Shown one piece after another: positions 50,475 through 62,340 of a stretch of 64,000 bases of DNA. Position 1 is the stretch's first letter. Each line of letters opens with the position of its first letter. The stretch comes from Phaseolus vulgaris (Eukaryota > Streptophyta > Magnoliopsida > Fabales > Fabaceae). The stretch covers positions 44,203,956 to 44,267,955 of the forward strand of contig NC_023757.2 of assembly GCF_000499845.2 (NCBI RefSeq), written 5' to 3'. The notes under the pieces were generated by a model. That model was not told the DNA's origin. It worked only from the letters and a program-made list of their open reading frames with translations, and ran no database searches. Position numbers and translations under genes: made by a program.

Positions 50475-52736
50475 TTACACTGAGGATGTATCAACAAGAA
50501 CTTCGTTTAACACATCATCCTCACCATTTGCCAAGGTGAACAGCTCTGCGTCCTTCTCTTGATCACTGGAAAAATCCCTTCTCTCAAGTTTGGAATGAGC
50601 TGCAATAAATATCAACTTCTGCACCTTGTTGAGTGCAGTCCTGGAGTGATGGCCACGAGCACAAACCCATCTCCACAAGGACCAATTGCATTTGAAGCCA
50701 CATGAGGTTGCATGAAGGAATATTAGCCTCACTGCAACTTTCCCCAAGGACTTGAATTCAGTCAAATAAGTTTCCCACACAAGCCTGCTACTCTGTGGAT
50801 TGACAATCCTCATCTTTCCAGTGACTGGATCCCTCTCCTTCATCTGAACAGCTTGAGCATATACCGGATCAAGCCCTTCCGTCCTCCACTTCATGAGCTC
50901 CATCAGAGCAATATGTGCTTCGTCTCTTGCAACAAGCCTAGTTATGAGCTTATCAACATCCTTCTCCTGTTCTGGCGTCAAGTACTTAAACGGTGGAAGG
51001 TACTTGCCACTGGTGTCCCTCACCAAGTAAAGCGGGTCAAGAATGTAAGCAGCAGCCCAAGCAGGGTGATAATTCTTCTTGAACCTTCTCTCAACCAGCT
51101 TCTCCACCACCCCTTCTGCAATGTGGAACTTGGAGCACCAATCCTTCACTTTTGCCCTTAAATCATCCCAAAGGGGAAGGCATTGCCCAACCAGAGGCCT
51201 CTCTGCCTCAATTTCCTGAGCCATGTCCTTCACCAATTTTACTAAACCATGAACGGCTTCCAAGTCCTTCCAGAACCCCACATCCCGAATCATGTCCCCA
51301 ACCTCCCTGGCGCCCTGGTCCTCAATGGCCACCATCTTGAAAGGCTCATCCAGCAGGACCAACTGCAAGGCCCGAACCGAGCTCAAGGTGTCCTCCATCA
51401 TAGCATACACAGGCCCCAACTCAAACTCGTGCAGGGGCACCCGCAGCAGCCAGGTGTGGCCGTACTCCTGCAGCTGGTACTTGTGAAAGCTGTTCCTCAC
51501 CTGAGAGGTGTAATTGAACAAATTGGCGAGCTTGAGACAATTGTGAACCACAGCCCTGAATAAGGGGAGCTCCTTGGCGAAGTCCTTTACCAAACTGTTG
51601 AAACCCTGATACTGACAAGTGAGATTAACCATCCAATGATTCTGATTCTCTAAGTTTTTCAAGGCCTTGGCCTTGAACCTGTCAGCAACAATCCCAGCAC
51701 ACTGTTGCACGAGATTCCCACAAATGCCAGTGATTGTCTCCCACAGAACCTCCTCCGCATACTTGGAAGGCGCAGAGGCAGTAACAAACAACGCCCTTCT
51801 GTACAAGCTGGTCCCATTCGGAAGATTCACGCTCAAATTCACCAATCCAGAATCGTAACTCTTCCCATTCTCATTCACATTCTCATTCCACTTCCACCCG
51901 TCAGACGCAATCTGAAAGAACATTGCATCCCTGATCCTCGCCTCCGACTCAACCTTAGCCTCCTCGAACCTCGCCTCCAATCTCGCCCCCGTCAACTCCT
52001 GAGGAAACACCGCCGGCAAACCAACCTGTGACAGAAAAGCTCGGAACTTCGGGTGCTCCAAACTCGCGAAAGACACGGAGCCACAGGACTCGTATACCCA
52101 ATCGCTCAAAAACTCAATCGCGCTATCGATTTGGGCCTTACTCAAAGCGGGCCCAGGAGAAGTTTTGGGACTCTTCAGCTTCTTCACGCTATCCTCCAAC
52201 ATGGCCAAAGCCCCCAAATCTTCTTTCCCACCCGACAGCACCAAATGCGGCTGCTGCGGAACCAAACCCGACCCGAACCGTGATGGCGCGTGGTAGAGGG
52301 AACCCGAACCCGAACCCGAAGCAGAAGGCGAAGTCGTTGTTCGCTTGCGGTGGTTGTGCTGAACCGAAAAGGGAGAAGCGGATGAGGGCGAAGAAGAAGG
52401 AACGACAACGGGGAAGATAGAGGAAATGGGTTTGGCGGCGGAGTTGAAATTGGGGCAGGTGCCGCGCTTGAGGTGCTCGGAGGCTGTGCGTGAAGGGTTG
52501 GAGGCTGAGAAAGCAGCGTCGCAGAGGGAGCAACGGAGTTTCACCGCTTTGGGGAGTCCCGTTTCGGTGTTGTGAACCAGCAAGGGTTCCAGGTGTGTCC
52601 AGTACCATGCGCCTTTACCCTTTATCGCTTTGTTTCGAACCATCAGAAGCCCCTCGTAGCGTTTCTGCGCCGTCTTCGCCGCCGCTTCGTCGGCGGAGGC
52701 CGACTCCACCGACGTGCCGGCGTTTGTCGCCGCCAT
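50475..52736 (-). CDS. BED-zinc-finger protein derived from a hAT transposase
   Basis: Uninterrupted single exon of 753 residues. Order of parts: Ala-rich start; conserved block RYEGLLMVRNKAIKGKGAWY (26-45); BED-like zinc finger LRCSLCDAAF...EHLKRGTC with C69, C72, H88, C94; Ser/Pro-rich linker (105-160); hAT RNase H-like core with FFQIASDGWKWN (273-284; D279 at the place of the first catalytic Asp); and a C-terminal hAT dimerisation-like region (about 650-715). The BED plus hAT layout and intact frame without terminal inverted repeats or target duplications nearby point to a domesticated gene. Similar single-copy genes are conserved across flowering plants (Arabidopsis AT1G12380/AT1G62870 type, from memory). 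Role unknown; DNA binding in the nucleus is likely. Later catalytic residues of hAT enzymes are not obvious to me. First ATG in this frame chosen. Confidence 0.88.
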   Translation of the reverse strand: MAATNAGTSVESASADEAAAKTAQKRYEGLLMVRNKAIKGKGAWYWTHLEPLLVHNTETGLPKAVKLRCSLCDAAFSASNPSRTASEHLKRGTCPNFNSAAKPISSIFPVVVPSSSPSSASPFSVQHNHRKRTTTSPSASGSGSGSLYHAPSRFGSGLVPQQPHLVLSGGKEDLGALAMLEDSVKKLKSPKTSPGPALSKAQIDSAIEFLSDWVYESCGSVSFASLEHPKFRAFLSQVGLPAVFPQELTGARLEARFEEAKVESEARIRDAMFFQIASDGWKWNENVNENGKSYDSGLVNLSVNLPNGTSLYRRALFVTASAPSKYAEEVLWETITGICGNLVQQCAGIVADRFKAKALKNLENQNHWMVNLTCQYQGFNSLVKDFAKELPLFRAVVHNCLKLANLFNYTSQVRNSFHKYQLQEYGHTWLLRVPLHEFELGPVYAMMEDTLSSVRALQLVLLDEPFKMVAIEDQGAREVGDMIRDVGFWKDLEAVHGLVKLVKDMAQEIEAERPLVGQCLPLWDDLRAKVKDWCSKFHIAEGVVEKLVERRFKKNYHPAWAAAYILDPLYLVRDTSGKYLPPFKYLTPEQEKDVDKLITRLVARDEAHIALMELMKWRTEGLDPVYAQAVQMKERDPVTGKMRIVNPQSSRLVWETYLTEFKSLGKVAVRLIFLHATSCGFKCNWSLWRWVCARGHHSRTALNKVQKLIFIAAHSKLERRDFSSDQEKDAELFTLANGEDDVLNEVLVDTSSV

Positions 52737-53320
52737 TGCGAAAGAGTGCGGATGAGATTGTAACGGAAACAGTAGTCTCTGGAATGGAAGGGTTGATCAG
52801 GATCACGTATTCTGCGTCATCGTCGTCGTCGTCGCTCCGGGACTCGGGGGAAGGGAGCATTTAGCCGGAGAGTGGCCGGGATTTGAGTTTCCGGCGAGTG
52901 TCCATGCGATCGGAGAAGAGGGTGGCTTATGATAATGAAAGGGAAAAGAGGTTTGTGTTGTGAGAGAGTGAGTGAGTGAGTGAAGGAGTGTGTGAGTGAA
53001 GAAGTGAATGAGACCGAAATAGCAAAGCGAATGAGAGTGGAGCAGATACACGTACGGCTACTCCACTCTCAGATGAATGACAGAAAAAGGGCGACGCTTT
53101 TTCACGCGCGGGAGTCTGCGCGTGGGAAACAGCTTTCCGGGAACCCAACTCCCACGTTGCTTATGATTGGGGAGTGAAGCACACGCGCCGCTCCTCACTT
53201 TTCTTCCCTTTAGTTTGTTTTCTTTTTAATTTTTCTCTTTGTTTTTGGGGTCTTCGTGTGGGGTCTTCCTTTGTCCTTGTCGCTTTCTTTTTCTTGTTTT
53301 TATAATTCTTCTTTTCATAC
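52737..53320 (-). promoter_or_regulatory. 5' leader and promoter of the hAT-derived gene, with stacked uORFs
   Basis: On the minus strand a TATAAAAAC lies near 53300. Downstream are a CT-rich leader with CTCACT repeats (52963-52990) and three upstream ATGs: 53051 (82 codons), 52906 (14 codons, MDTRRKLKSRPLSG) and 52860 (81 codons, acidic start SDDDDDDAEY), the last overlapping the main start out of frame and ending at 52615. If transcribed from the TATA, ribosomes would meet several uORFs first. The transcript start is not known, so the number included is uncertain. Confidence 0.5.
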
Positions 53321-53329
53321 TATTTTTCA

Positions 53330-55018
53330 CCCTAAATTTTTCCTCTCACTCACTCTATCTTCTTATTAATCATTATTTTTATTGGTTGGCTTAATTCTTT
53401 TTTGCTACTATTAATTAAATAATGTCTTTTTATACAAATTATCATTTTTTATTTTCCTTTACTTTCACAATAAAATGCAAATGCCCTATATTGTTTTAAA
53501 TATCGTTAATATTTTTAAGGAATTTATTAATTTTCATATTTGTTATTTAATGTTGAAAACAATAGTAAAACCCAACAAATGTTAATGAAAATCGTGTTAG
53601 GAGGGGTACATAAAAATAGCAATTAAAATAGATTAATAAATAACATAAAAATGATGGAAATAATATATTCTCAAACAATATTTTAAATATGGTTAATATA
53701 TTTTCAGTTCCATGTTATAATTATTTGAAGCGTATTTTTATATAATGGAAAGAAAAAATAATTGATGTAAAATCAAAGATATTAATAAATTAATATTTTT
53801 AAGAAATCTGCAGCACTAATTGAATTTTCTAATTATTTTGAACTGACTAATAAAATGAAAATTTGGATTTTATAAAACTTTTCTACCTGAACTTAAGTAA
53901 ATATTAGAGAGATATATTTCTGTTAACAACTAAATAAAATATTAATAAATATACAGATTTTATAAAAAGTTACATTAAAATTAAAATTACAATAATGTAT
54001 TAAAAATAATGTGACAAAATTTAAATTAAAACTTTATTTAATAATTTTTAAAGTGAAGATGTTATAAATATGTTTTTAGTGATAACCAATTAATTTCTTA
54101 TTTTCTTGTGATGGATTATAAAATAAAGAATCACTCAGTAATTAAATATACAATATTTTTTATTATTTAACAATAAATTCTCATATCCAATAATTTTTTT
54201 TATATTTTAAAGGATATGCTGAGAAAGTTTTGTAAAGAATAAGATCGTAAAACTTGCATATTAGAAACACATATTAATTGAAGTCGTGGTTTAAAGGACT
54301 TAAACTTATCTTTTATCTTTTAAAAATAATTAAAATTCCAAAATATAATTTTAAATCTTTACCAATATTGTTATGTATTTGGATCCAATACTTGAAATAA
54401 ATAATTTTTTTTATATATTTTAGTATTCTCTTTTAGTTATTACTTTGAACTTCTGTTAATTTGTTGATAATAAAATTAATAAAGTATTAATTCAACCACA
54501 TCCTGTAAGATTAGTGAATATAAATTTAGAATATAACTTAGAGTAAGATTAAACTAACCAAACTAGTTTAATGTCAAAGTATATTCGTAATGGAAGAAAA
54601 TATCTTCTACTTTTATCTAACCATATACACCATAGAACTATGTAAAACTATAAGATGTTAAATTCAAAGGTCTACATATTCTTTGCAAAAATATCTTGTT
54701 GAGCATTAAATGCACAAGTTGATCCTCTATGGGCTAATATGCACCACCATTATAGCAAATGAATTACATAAATTCATCATCTCATTCAAAATCCAACATT
54801 TGCTAAACTATGTGATTTTAACCAAATTTGAACTTATTTTTTTCTAAGAATGTGATAGTAATAATAGGTATATCCGTTATTGTTTACGCAAGAATTCATA
54901 TTTAATAAATATAATTTTAAATAAATAAAAGTCCATAAATAAAATATAGATACTACTTTTTTATTATTATTATTATTAAAAAATCATCTCTCTAAAATTT
55001 ATTTTTCTAAATACTTTC
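53330..55018. other. AT-rich intergenic stretch, no gene seen
   Basis: Very AT-rich; a (TTA)n run at about 54961-54977 is the only simple repeat of note. Confidence 0.5.
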
Positions 55019-55373
55019 TGTAACATCCCTATTTTTACCCATATTTACTAATATATTATGCATGCAATATCTAATTAACATATAAACATATACTACTTCC
55101 TCATATTTGTATCTCAAAAAGATATTCATCTTCACAGGATCTAATAAATACACAAAAGTCTACAAATAAAACATTCAAAATAAAACATTTGTTCCTCTAA
55201 CTTGTTCTGAAGAGTTTTATCACCTACAACTTAATCTGCTCTTGTGTAATTAACACGATCATCACAAATTTAAAGAAAACAAACACAAAACAAAACACAG
55301 GGTAAGCTAGTTATTTTTTAGAATTCTAATATAAATTTGATTTTTAAAAACACACATAATTCATCAAATTCTC

Positions 55374-56049
55374 ATAATTTGAACAAAATCATATATCACA
55401 TTTATCATCCACATTATTCATGTCAGATTTCTATTAACTCACATACTCAGACACTCGACTCTACTTCCAGAAGACTCGTGTATTGAAATTAGCATCTAGA
55501 GACATGCATTTGTCATACTACTCATTGTGAATCTACACAGTCATGCGCATAATCAATCTCAATATCTCATCATCTCATATGATAGGGTAAATCCATTTAA
55601 TCTGCTCTAATAAGTTCTTTCCAACCTCAGACTCAGCCAAATGAACCTCATTCGACTCTCACTAACTGAATAATTTCATCTATGTGATTCCATTATATCA
55701 GTAGAGTCAGGATAATTTGAACAAAATCATATATCACATTTATCATCCACATTATTCCTGTCAGATTTCTATTAACTCACATACTCAGACACTCGACTCT
55801 ACTTCCAGAAGACTCGTGTATTGAAATTAGCATCTAGAGACATGCATTTGTCATACTACTCATTGTGAATCTACACAGTCATGCGCATAATCAATCTCAA
55901 TATCTCATCATCTCATATGATAGGGTAAATCCATTTGATCTGCTCTAATAAGTTCTTTCCAACCTCAAACTCAGCCAAATGAACCTCTTTCGACTCTCAC
56001 CAACTGAATAATTTCATCTATGTGATTCCATTATATCAGTAGAGTCAGG
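55374..56049. repeat. 338-bp gapless tandem duplication
   Basis: Copies 55374-55711 and 55712-56049 start ATAATTTGAACAAAATCATA and end AGTAGAGTCAGG. I count about five substitutions and no gap, so about 98% identity and a recent event within an otherwise old element. Confidence 0.95.
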
Positions 56050-56820
56050 ATCGTCTCATTCACAAGACACTCACAAATCAATACACCCTAATAACAATCT
56101 CAACACGATATTTCCTTTCCTGAAAATACTATGTTTTGATCACACTTTCAACTCATTACACACATCATTTAACATATCAATGCACCATTAAATCACATCA
56201 TATTTTAAACTTTCCAACCAAACCAAATATATCTCAAAATTCACTTAAACACATAACTAAGTTCCAAATATATGCTCTATAAATCAATCTTCATCTAAAA
56301 TCAAACAACCACTTCTCATCAAACATATCGTTTAAGTAATTCAACAAAATATTAAAAAACAATTCAACTCATTTATATTATCATTCAAAGACTTTCAATT
56401 CTCAAACACAAACACTTTCAACAACTTATTCACCTTAAAATCAATATAAAATATTCAAAATCAACCATTTTAGTGAATATATTACTTTACTCTTCAAAAG
56501 AGAGAATCCTGCAAGCAAAAATTGGAACTGGTGACCAGGTCACCCCCATATCCAGATCTTCTAACCTAGGATTCTATTGAAAAGAATAAGACTAGCTTCC
56601 CTTACCTGAACTTGAGCAAATGCTCCATAAAAGCTCAAAACTATCAAAAGCTCAAGGGTAGCCTAACCTGCACCATAGAGTCCTGATCAAAATCTAACTA
56701 TACCACTAGAACTTTAAGCTAAAAAGAGACTATTTATGAAGATAAAAGCATCACATGCAAGCTTAAACTAAAGACAAACCTAACCATATCAAAACTAACT
56801 CAAAGGAAAAGGAGTCAAGA

Positions 56821-57070
56821 ATGAATTTACTCTATTTGAGATTTTGATCGGGCAATCTCATAAAGTTCACTGCCAGGAGTCCAATGGCAGACTCCGATTG
56901 TCAAACTGATAGGTGAGGAGGTCAGAATCTTATAGAGAAGGGAAAGGAAAGGAAAAAAGGAAACAAAAAAATGAACTTACTCTATCAGATATTCTGATTG
57001 GGCAGTCTTGTAGACTTCGTTGTCAGGAGTCTAATGAGTGAGGATGTCAAAATCTTAAAGAGAAAGCAGA
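56821..57070. repeat. Direct repeat of about 100-120 bp, period 150 bp
   Basis: ATGAA(T/C)TTACTCTAT starts at 56821 and 56971; both copies then read GAT(C/T)GGGCA(A/G)TCT, CAGGAGTC(C/T)AATG and TCA(G/A)AATCTTA(T/A)AGAGAA. The first copy has about 30 extra bases. Confidence 0.8.
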
Positions 57071-57201
57071 GAAAAAGAAAATTGAGTTTTAGAGAGATGA
57101 TGATTCTTTTTAAAATGAAACCTGAATAACTAAATTTCTATTTATATGCTCTTTTAAATTTAATAATAAAATATTCAGATGTCATTTTAATTATACTACT
57201 T

Positions 57202-57960
57202 CTACTCTAAAACTATTTTTTCTCGATACTTACATTCTCTCAAACAATAAAAATTTTCATCCTCGAAAATTGACTTGCGATAAAGAGATAGGGATAGGTT
57301 TCTCATGGTTTCTTCTATTTCCCAAGATGAATCACCAAACCTATCAACTCGTACTACCTTCATCATATTGATGGTCTTGCCTCTGAGCTGTGTACTCTGA
57401 CGATCTTCAATCTTAACTAATTTTACTTTAAAAAAAAAACATGTTATCCTTGATTTGCACATTATGCATTTCCAATATGTGACTAGGTTCTTGGAATACT
57501 TCCTTGGCCGAAACACACAAAAGACATTATGCAGGTTTAGGATCTGATAAGGTCCAACAAACTTCAAGGATAACTTCTTCCTGATAGCTCGTCCTACACC
57601 CTTGGTAGGTGATACTCTCGGTAACACATGGTCTCCAACTGTAAACTCCAAAGGCTTCTTCCTTTGATCTGCATATGACTTCTGCCTACTCTGAGAAGCT
57701 TTCATTTTGTCTTATATATGCTTCACCTTCTCAGTGACCAGTTGAAGTAACTCTGGCCCAACCAATACTGATATGATAACTATTATTATAAGTGAACTTT
57801 ACCAAAGACAACATCTCATCACAACTTTCTAGATGATTTAATACACATATCTTCAACAAATCTTCTAAAAACTGGATCGTTCTCTCAAACTGTCCATCTA
57901 TTTGAGAATGATATGCAAAGTTAATTCTCAATCTAGTTACAATACATGTTGATAGAGTCT
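57202..57960 (-). pseudogene. Ty3/gypsy integrase and Pol C-terminus, broken
   Basis: Minus-strand frames 57931-57731 and 57705-57202. The first has the integrase core end (INFAYHSQIDGQFERTIQFL and KFTYNNSYHISIG); the second has the C-terminal integrase block (KSYADQRKKPLEF, GDHVLPRVSP, FVGPYQIL), typical of Tekay/Del-like gypsy elements. A stop and frame change separate them near 57710, and expected sequence is missing after NLHNVFCV. Upstream sequence is lost beyond about 57960, so this is a dead truncated copy. Confidence 0.9.
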
Positions 57961-60900
57961 ACCAAAATCAATTTAACTTAAAATAAATTTTGACAACACT
58001 TACCCACTAATTCACTGGGAACGTGAATATTTCAAGCAGGTTCCAAAATGTCATTATACACATGACGTGATTGGTTTTTTTTGGATAAATGATTTTATTT
58101 ATTTTTCTTATAAATAATATATTCCCGTTTGAGAAAAATTAAACATTTCATTTGGTACATTTAGAAATAGTATATATTGAATAAAATATTATTTAAAATT
58201 AATAAATTTAAATGAACTATTTGTTTGTGAACTATTTTATTACTTTGTTTAAGAGAAATAATAATAACACAAATAGTTGAGAAACACTAGGCACCACAAC
58301 TTGAGTAACTTCTACGTCTTGATTTTCATTTTTATATATTAAGTTGAATGATTTCCCAAATGCAATACTTGATTTGATATTATGTCAGAACAGCATTTGA
58401 ATAATGATATCAAATATTTGCGGATCAGATGCATTGAATAATTTGTGAAAAAAAACATTGAAAGGAGATAATTAATAAAACGTGTTAGAACCTCTTTTGA
58501 CAGTAATGATACAACACACGTGCATGAATTGAATATTTTTAATTAATTTGTTCTTAAAAAAATTCGTGCCATTTTTTAAATATCCTTTTTGTTTTGTGAT
58601 ATATTTCTTTGTTTGATAACAATCCAGCACAGTTTCATGGTTTTAATATCTATAAAGATGATTATTAACTCAATATTCTTTAGAAACTATCATCATAAAT
58701 TATCTATTTGAACATTCTAAAATAAAAAATTGCATACAAAATAAGCACAAGTATAAATACTTTAGTAATAGCGTAAAGATGCAAATATATAATTAATAAG
58801 GATATAAATGGGCTAGAACTAATTAATTTAAATATATAAAAATAAAATCAAGTCTGGAATTATAAAATTCTAAATAGTTATATTTACCTTATACACGTCA
58901 ATTTTGATTTAGTTTATAGGTTTCGACTTTGATCTATATGACAAAAAGCTTAAATAAAATAAACTTACAAAACCAAAATACTCATAAAAGGTCAGATGAA
59001 CAAGAATTAATGGATTTTTTTAATCTTCTTTAAAAATTAGAGTTTAAAAACTTATGTTAGAAAAACATTTATACACATAACTGAAATATTAATTTACTTA
59101 AGTTTTGATTATTTACAATATAATCTAATTTAAACTATTAATATTGATATTATGATTTTTTTCACACATTTATAATTTTATTATACATTGAAATATTTTT
59201 AATATGCTTTATTTTTAATTTTTAAATAATTTTCTTTCTAGTAATAATAAATTAAGTTTAATATACATTGATTTAATTTTTGGCATTTTCAGTTAATATT
59301 ATCTTTGCTTATTGTTTTGACCGTAACTTTTGTCAGTAAATATTATTTTTAGTTGATTCTATGCATTGGATTTTAAATTTTTGGAGTTTTAAAATGAACA
59401 TTTTGTTTATATTTATATTCTTAAGTTATTTTCTATTATTGTTTGATATTTAAATTAAATTTGTTGAATTTTGTATACGAATCTATACCGATTTAATTTT
59501 TCTTTTTTTTAAAATTTTTTGTTGCGATTGTACTGTGGACATAATTAAATACCACATTTAAACCATATTTAATGAGAATATATATATAACCTAAATTTGA
59601 TCTAAACATATAAACAAAAATAATTTTTTTAGTTTTTTAGTTTCAGAAGGTATCTTCATCTTTTTTTCTCTCAAATTTTGAATGTTTCATCCTTTTCTTC
59701 TCTTATTTGTGTCTTTTGTTACTAATTTATATACGAAGAACTAATTTTTCAGGATCAATTCACGAAATCAAAATCACGCAATCCAAATTGATTTTTGCAC
59801 CAAATCATTAACTATTCTAGCAAAGAGTATGTCTCTTAATTATAGCATGTAGTTGAAGTCAGTTAAACTCCGAGGTGGCTCCACCGGTAGAAGATACTCT
59901 GATGCGCTCAAGTAAGTAAGAACATAACATATAATGAGTATGTATAAAATATGAATTGGAAGTACTCCCTGTGTTGTGTGTTAGATAATAACTTTTGTAG
60001 AGTATAATCTGGTATATATAAACTGAATTGTAACTTCTCCGTCTTTAGTCATGATTCTATCTTAATGGACTGATTAAGGCTAATTAATTGAGATCCCTTT
60101 ACTTGTGCTCCTTCATAACGTTAGATACACAGGTCGAAAACCATCTATAAATTACCAACCATCGGGTCAGACTCATGACCTTATATTAACGTTCTAAGTT
60201 TTTCCTTCTTCTCTCCAATTTCATATTTGTGTTTTATGATATTGATTTTTGCATTTTTGACTGTAGAAACAAAATTAGAAATCAATTAAATCTTGATTTG
60301 ATAATTATATACAAATTAAATTGAATAATATTTTGATTTGATTTCTATTAATAGTTTAATTGAATTGGTTAAATGTTTAAATTTTAATATAAATGTTTAA
60401 AGTAATATGATAAGATGAATTGTTTGGTTCTTAAATATATATGAATTGTTATTTATCTTTTCGTATTTTGTTTTCAATTTTGTTTTGCATAAAAGAAACC
60501 CAAATTAATTTGTATATGATAAGAATAATAAAGATTGCATACGAATGTGCTTTATAATCAATCTTGAAAATCAGTTGACTCACCATGTTTAGCTAGCTTA
60601 TCAATTTTTAATTTTTTAATTTTTTATTTAATTCACACTTAATCAATTATGAAAACGCACTTAATCAAGTAAATATCTTCTACGTCTTTAATTGAATAGT
60701 TAATGTTCGTATTTGGATAAGTTAAAAAGGATTATTACTTTTACATTAATTTTAAATTAATCCATTGTAATAATTGGAACTACATTTATAAGATTGAACT
60801 ACATTTATGATTACTAATGATTTAAGTTACAAACTATTAAACTATTGTATATTTATATAATTCAAATAATGTAATAGAAAAAGATTATCCTGTATCTCAC

Positions 60901-62340
60901 TTACCAAATTAGTGGCGAAGAGATAAACTAGAGTTGGCTAAAAATATCAATGAATCTCACAAAATTTGTGATGAACTAGCAAATTGACCTATTAGATTCC
61001 ATCTTCATTATCATCCTAATCATCAACTATCTAGAATCAAGCTTAAACTTAAGTCATCCGAGTCTCAACATTAAGCCATGGTTTATCCATTAAAGATAAG
61101 TTATGATTTATCTATTAAAAAGAAATGATAAAAATGAAAGAAAATGGTGAATTCTCTTACAACTATTAAATTCTTAAATAGTTTTGAACTTGGAATATCT
61201 TAAAAAAAAACAAAGAAGTTTATTCTATAAATCAAGTTTGCACTCTTTGCACCTTTTTTACTTTCTATGTTTTTTTCACCAGCACCTTGCTTATTCTATA
61301 ACTAATATTACTTCTTAAAAAAATACAACCTAAAGACAGTTCAAGTATCTTTTTGTATCTCTACTACTCACACATTGCACATAAAATAAATAATATGAAA
61401 TATAAACAATACTACTTTAATTTCCACTTTAAATAAACACTTATTAATCATAACAAAAACCAAATCCTTATAATAGCAATATAAAATAAAAGGAAAAAAA
61501 ATAAAGTTCAAATTGAAATTAACTTCATTTTATTCAATTTATGATCAATATACTAATAAAATACACTTTTATTTTTTATTTTTTAAGTAGTGACGGACAT
61601 TCAAATACTGCCTCTTTTATAATTTAGAAGTAAATATTATTATAATATTTATTTTTTATTAAAAAATGTAAAATCAAAATATAAATTCTGTATAAAATTC
61701 TGCTTAGTCGTTACTTATGTTATAATAATGTATTTTTTTAATCTATTTTTGAACTATTAAGAAAAAAAAAATACTTTCAACTACTATTTGTTTTACAAAT
61801 TTATAAAAATAGTTCCTTATATTATGTTACTTCTTTTTATTTTTATTTTTTATTTTTATATATTTATGATTTATTAATAAATAACATAATTTTAAAGGAA
61901 GATTACTCTTATCATTCCTGGTATTATAGTAAATATTAGTTATATCTCATCTAGTTTTAAAACACACACACCTTCCTTAGTTTTTTAGTAAAATAATAAT
62001 GACATTTTTTTTAAATATATAATCCTTTTGTTCTCAATCAATATCATTCATCTTTCTTATATATTTAATAAATTGATAGTAAGGACTTATTTTTATGTAA
62101 TAAATTAAGTGTTTGAAATAATTTAAAAGTGACCTTTAAAGATGTAGTATGGTTAAGTTTTGATTTAATTAATCATGTATTTTAGGTGTCTATTTTATAT
62201 GTGTGGATTAATTGTAAATTTTCATGAAGGTGTCAGTTATATTTAAGTTAGAATGATGAGAATAATAATTTACTTTTGGTGTAGAAAGTACAAATAAGTT
62301 TGGGCTTTACTTCTTGGACCTTTTAATACTCAAGAAAAAT
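57961..62340. other. AT-rich intergenic stretch with one LTR-like fragment
   Basis: 59860-59935 (AGGTGGCTCCACCGGTAGAA and GATGCGCTCAAGTAAGTAAG) resembles a short piece of a legume gypsy LTR. The rest is AT-rich without recognisable genes, RNAs or tandem repeats. Confidence 0.4.

Larger units (their letters stand above)
55019..57184 (-). mobile_element. Long LTR of a Ty3/gypsy element (3' LTR, approximate ends)
   Basis: In minus orientation it follows the pol remnant at 57202-57960. Possible start TGACATCTGAATATT at 57184; end ...GGGTAAAAATAGGGATGTTACA at 55019, the GTTACA end being common in legume gypsy LTRs. A CATATAAATAG TATA box is at about 57150-57140 (minus). Contains a 338-bp tandem duplication and a second looser one at 56821-57070. 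The partner LTR is not found. Confidence 0.6.

Noticed and set aside
51152..52864. Several plus-strand frames opposite the hAT-derived gene
   Set aside because: Shadows of the long minus-strand coding frame, which has clear domains.
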